NCBI RefSeq assembly: GCF_000725545.1
Contig: NZ_JNZP01000015.1
Coordinates: 62,001-126,000, forward strand
Length of the DNA stretch: 64,000 nt
Reading direction: 5' to 3'
Source: Streptomyces exfoliatus
Lineage (GTDB): Bacteria > Actinomycetota > Actinomycetes > Streptomycetales > Streptomycetaceae
A program made the position numbers and the translations under genes. Numbering within the stretch: position 1 is the first letter of the stretch; every line of letters starts with the position of its first letter. Under the pieces are notes generated by a model. The model did not search any database. It worked only from the letters and a program-made list of their open reading frames with translations, and was not told the DNA's origin. Shown here in pieces: positions 61,692-64,000 of this stretch.

Positions 61692-63854
61692 ATGCGACGG
61701 AGCAATCTCCCGGCGGAGCTGAACCGGTTCGTCGGACGGGCCGCCGAGCAGGCCGCACTGATGGCGCTCCTCGAGACGTCCCGCCTGGTCACGGTCGTGG
61801 GCGTGGGCGGGGTCGGCAAGACCCGGCTCGCGCTCAGGGCCGCCGAAGAGACGCAGAAACGCTACGGCGACGGGGTCCGGCTCGCCGGGCTCGCGCCGCT
61901 GCGCGACCCCGGCATGGTCGAGTACGCGCTGGTCGAGGCGCTCGGCCTGACCGACCACACCCTCAAGGCCCCGCGCGAGGTGCTCCTCGACCATCTCGCG
62001 GAGCGGCGGCTGCTGCTCGTCGTGGACGGTTTCGAGCACCTCGTGGAGCGCTGCGCTCCGCTGCTGCGCGAGCTCCTCGAACAGGCTCCCGGGCTCACCG
62101 TCCTGGCGGTCGGCCGGCGCCCCCTGCGGGTGCCGGGCGAGGCCGTGTTCCCCCTGGCGCCGCTGGGCGAGGCGGACGCGGTGACGCTGCTCGCGGAGCG
62201 GGCGGCCGAGGCGGGCGCGCCGGCGCCGGCGACCGGCGAGGCCGCCGTACGGGAGCTCTGCCGGCGGCTCGACGGGATTCCTCTCGCCCTGGAACTGGCG
62301 GCCGGGCGGCTCCCGCTCCTCTCCGTCGAGCAGATGCTGTTCCGTCTGGACGACCGCTTCCGGCTCCTCACGGACGGCGTGTGCGGCGCGCTCCCCCGCC
62401 ATCAGACGCTGCGCACCGCCATCGGCTGGAGCCATGAGCTGTGCACCCCGGAGGAGCGGCTCCTCTGGGCGCGGCTCTCGGTGTTCCCCGGCCCCTTCGA
62501 CCTGGAGGCGGTGGAGTACGTGTGCGGGGGGCGGGAGCTGCCGCCCGAGCAAATCCTGGAGCTGCTCGGCGGGCTGCTCGCGCAGTCGCTGCTCATGCGG
62601 GAGGACACCCCCGCGGGCCCGGCCTACCGGATGCTCGACACGGTCGCCGCGTACGGCGCGGAGTGGCTGGCGGCGCTCGGCGACACGGAGCGGATGCGGC
62701 GGCGGCACCGCGACTGGTACATGGGCCTGGCGACCTGGTGCGAGCTGGAGTGGTTCAGTCCCCGCCAGCCGGAGGTGGCGGCCCTCACGGAGGCGGCCCT
62801 CCCGCATCTGCGGGCGGCCCTGGACCTCTGCCTGGAGCTCCCCGAGGAGGCCCATCTCGCCCAGCACCTGGCGGGCACGCTCTGGTTCGCGTGGGTGGGC
62901 TGCGGGCGTCTCTCGGAGGGCCGGCACTGGCTGGAGCGCTCGCTCGCGCTGGAGTCGGGGCACGAGGAGGCGCGGCTGAAGGCGCTGTGGGTGCTCGGGT
63001 ACGTGGCCGTGCTGCAGGGGGACGGTACGGCGGCGGTGGCCGCGCTCCACGAGTGCCGGGAGCGGGCCCGATCCTCGCGGAACGAGCTCGCGGAGGCGTA
63101 CGCGACTCACCGGCTGGGCTGTCTCGCGCTGCTCACGGACGACATGGCACGGGCCGAGGAGCTGATCGGGTGGGCGCTCGACTCGTACCGGGAGCTCGGC
63201 GAGCTGAACAGCAACGTGCTGATGGGGCAGGTCGAGATGGCGATGGCGCGGGCCTTCGCGGGAGACCTGGAGGGGGCGGTCGCCCTCTGCCGGGAGGTCC
63301 GGGAGGTCTGCGAGGAGCGGGGCGAGCTGTGGACGAAGGCCTACGCGCTCTACGTGCTGGGGTACTCGGCGTGGACCCGGGGCGCGTACGGCGAGGCCCG
63401 GGAGCTGCTCACCGAGTGCGTCCTGATCAACCACACCTTCCGTGACCTGGTGGGGCTGGTGCTCGCGATCGAGATGCTCGCCCTGGTGACGGTGAGCGAG
63501 GGCGACGCGGTGGAGGCGGCGGTCCTCCAGGGGGCGACGGTGCCGGTGTGGCAGACGGTCGGCATCCAGCTCTTCGGTTCGGAGGCGTTCGACGGACCGA
63601 GGGCGCTGTGCGCGCAGCGGGCTGAGGAGGTGCTCGGAGCGGAGGCGTACGGCGCCGCGTTCCGGGAGGGCGAGGGGCTCTCGGCGGCGGAGACGGTGGA
63701 GCGGGCGCTCGCGGCCGGCCGTCCGCCGGCCATCGGCGGCCCGGCGGAGCCGTCGGCCCCGCGCCCCTTCCGTACGGGCAGGTCGGCGGCGGTCCCGGGA
63801 ACGCGGAAGCCCGCCGGCTCCCCCACCGGAAAGGGTGGGGAAGCGGCGGGCTGA
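61692..63854 (+). CDS. STAND-type ATPase with TPR-like C terminus
   Basis: A 720-residue AfsR/LuxR-associated NTPase without the usual DNA-binding domain. N-terminal ELNRFVGRAAEQAALMALL precedes Walker A VVGVGGVGKTRLAL (G37-T44), Walker B LLVVDGFEHL, a sensor region GIPLALELAAGRLPLLSVEQ and HQTLRTAIGWSHELCTPEER. From about 330 to 640 is helical-repeat sequence (SRNELAEAYATHRLGCLALL, ELGELNSNVLMGQVEMAM) typical of TPR-like sensing arrays. The C-terminal 60 residues are Pro/Arg-rich, not an HTH. Function is unknown; signalling is inferred from the architecture. ATG at 61692; a GTG at 61668 is possible. Confidence 0.8.
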   Translation: MRRSNLPAELNRFVGRAAEQAALMALLETSRLVTVVGVGGVGKTRLALRAAEETQKRYGDGVRLAGLAPLRDPGMVEYALVEALGLTDHTLKAPREVLLDHLAERRLLLVVDGFEHLVERCAPLLRELLEQAPGLTVLAVGRRPLRVPGEAVFPLAPLGEADAVTLLAERAAEAGAPAPATGEAAVRELCRRLDGIPLALELAAGRLPLLSVEQMLFRLDDRFRLLTDGVCGALPRHQTLRTAIGWSHELCTPEERLLWARLSVFPGPFDLEAVEYVCGGRELPPEQILELLGGLLAQSLLMREDTPAGPAYRMLDTVAAYGAEWLAALGDTERMRRRHRDWYMGLATWCELEWFSPRQPEVAALTEAALPHLRAALDLCLELPEEAHLAQHLAGTLWFAWVGCGRLSEGRHWLERSLALESGHEEARLKALWVLGYVAVLQGDGTAAVAALHECRERARSSRNELAEAYATHRLGCLALLTDDMARAEELIGWALDSYRELGELNSNVLMGQVEMAMARAFAGDLEGAVALCREVREVCEERGELWTKAYALYVLGYSAWTRGAYGEARELLTECVLINHTFRDLVGLVLAIEMLALVTVSEGDAVEAAVLQGATVPVWQTVGIQLFGSEAFDGPRALCAQRAEEVLGAEAYGAAFREGEGLSAAETVERALAAGRPPAIGGPAEPSAPRPFRTGRSAAVPGTRKPAGSPTGKGGEAAG
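63810..63850. terminator. hairpin between convergent STAND gene and rpsD
   Basis: An imperfect long stem: CCCGCCG then CCCCACC pair with GGTGGGG then CGGCGGG around GGAAAG. It overlaps the last codons of the STAND gene and lies 39 nt beyond the rpsD stop, so it mainly serves rpsD. Confidence 0.65.
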
Positions 63855-63888
63855 ACACCGCGTGGGTGGTACTGCGCCGAAGCCGGGA

Positions 63889-64000
63889 TCAGCGGGCGTA
63901 GTACTCGACGACCAGCTGCTCGTCGCAGATGACCGGGATTTCCTTGCGGTTCGGGTCGCGGTCGAGGCGGAAGGCCAGGGCCTTCAGGTTGACCTGCAGG
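63889..64000 (-). CDS. rpsD: 30S ribosomal protein S4, C-terminal fragment (cut by window edge)
   Basis: The last 36 or so codons of S4. The reading frame gives LQVNLKALAFRLDRDPNRKE, then IPVICDEQLVVEYYAR before the TGA. The C-terminal Val-Glu-Tyr-Tyr-x-Arg tail is the S4 signature in actinobacteria. S4 binds 16S rRNA as a primary assembly protein. The rest is beyond the window. Confidence 0.95.
   Translation of the reverse strand, partial: LQVNLKALAFRLDRDPNRKEIPVICDEQLVVEYYAR

Overview
This is a high-GC window from the core chromosome of a Streptomyces-type actinomycete. The evidence is bldD with its own operator-like palindrome, an actinobacterial integration host factor (mihF), a secreted GH18 chitinase with the classic chitinase-promoter direct repeats, a Lys/Arg-type monooxygenase and amidase pair, and the linked order mihF-gmk-rpoZ-coaBC-metK-priA, pyrR-pyrBC-carAB-pyrDF, and aro genes beside mltG-ruvX-alaS. 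Almost every gene is complete. The two ends are cut: a CNNM/CorC-type membrane protein at the left and ribosomal protein S4 (rpsD) at the right. I see no rRNA, tRNA, insertion sequence, prophage, CRISPR array or attachment site.

Left part (1-8100): two CNNM/CBS membrane proteins, then a minus-strand run ribD-ribE-ribM-ribBA-ribH-hisE-hisG-PH-domain protein. It is headed by a clear FMN riboswitch (7788-7913), so riboflavin synthesis, probable riboflavin uptake and two histidine enzymes lie in one transcriptional direction. 8000-15450: a chitinase under a DasR-type promoter, a ROK repressor divergent from an MFS carrier with a palindrome between them, a uracil permease and a DUF5995 protein.

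15457-24700: an amino-acid catabolism island. A nitrilase-superfamily amidase and a DavB-like flavin monooxygenase form one minus-strand unit. A cationic-type amino acid permease and an Lrp/AsnC regulator form another. Both promoter regions carry three TTGCG boxes at almost the same spacing, which suggests common control. An SGNH hydrolase, GuaB1, and a barstar / barnase-type RNase pair (the RNase with a lipobox) follow.

24700-36500: a SorC-type sugar regulator with a tandem operator-like repeat, then rpe, rsmB, fmt, a small HTH protein, a helicase-dead PriA, metK, coaBC, rpoZ, gmk and mihF. 36800-46900: a complete de novo pyrimidine set (pyrR, pyrB, pyrC, a PH-like membrane protein, carA, carB, pyrD, pyrF) with a PyrR-binding RNA at its 5' end. 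It is back to back with bldD.

47000-64000: bldD, then minus-strand nusB, efp, pepP, a proline-rich P-loop protein, aroQ-aroB-aroK-aroC, a small membrane protein, aroE, mltG, ruvX, alaS and two small envelope-type proteins. A plus-strand STAND ATPase then converges on rpsD. Many ends are marked by long GC-rich hairpins, several with 10-18 bp perfect stems. Translational coupling by ATGA/GTGA overlaps is pervasive in the rib, pyr, aro and alaS runs.
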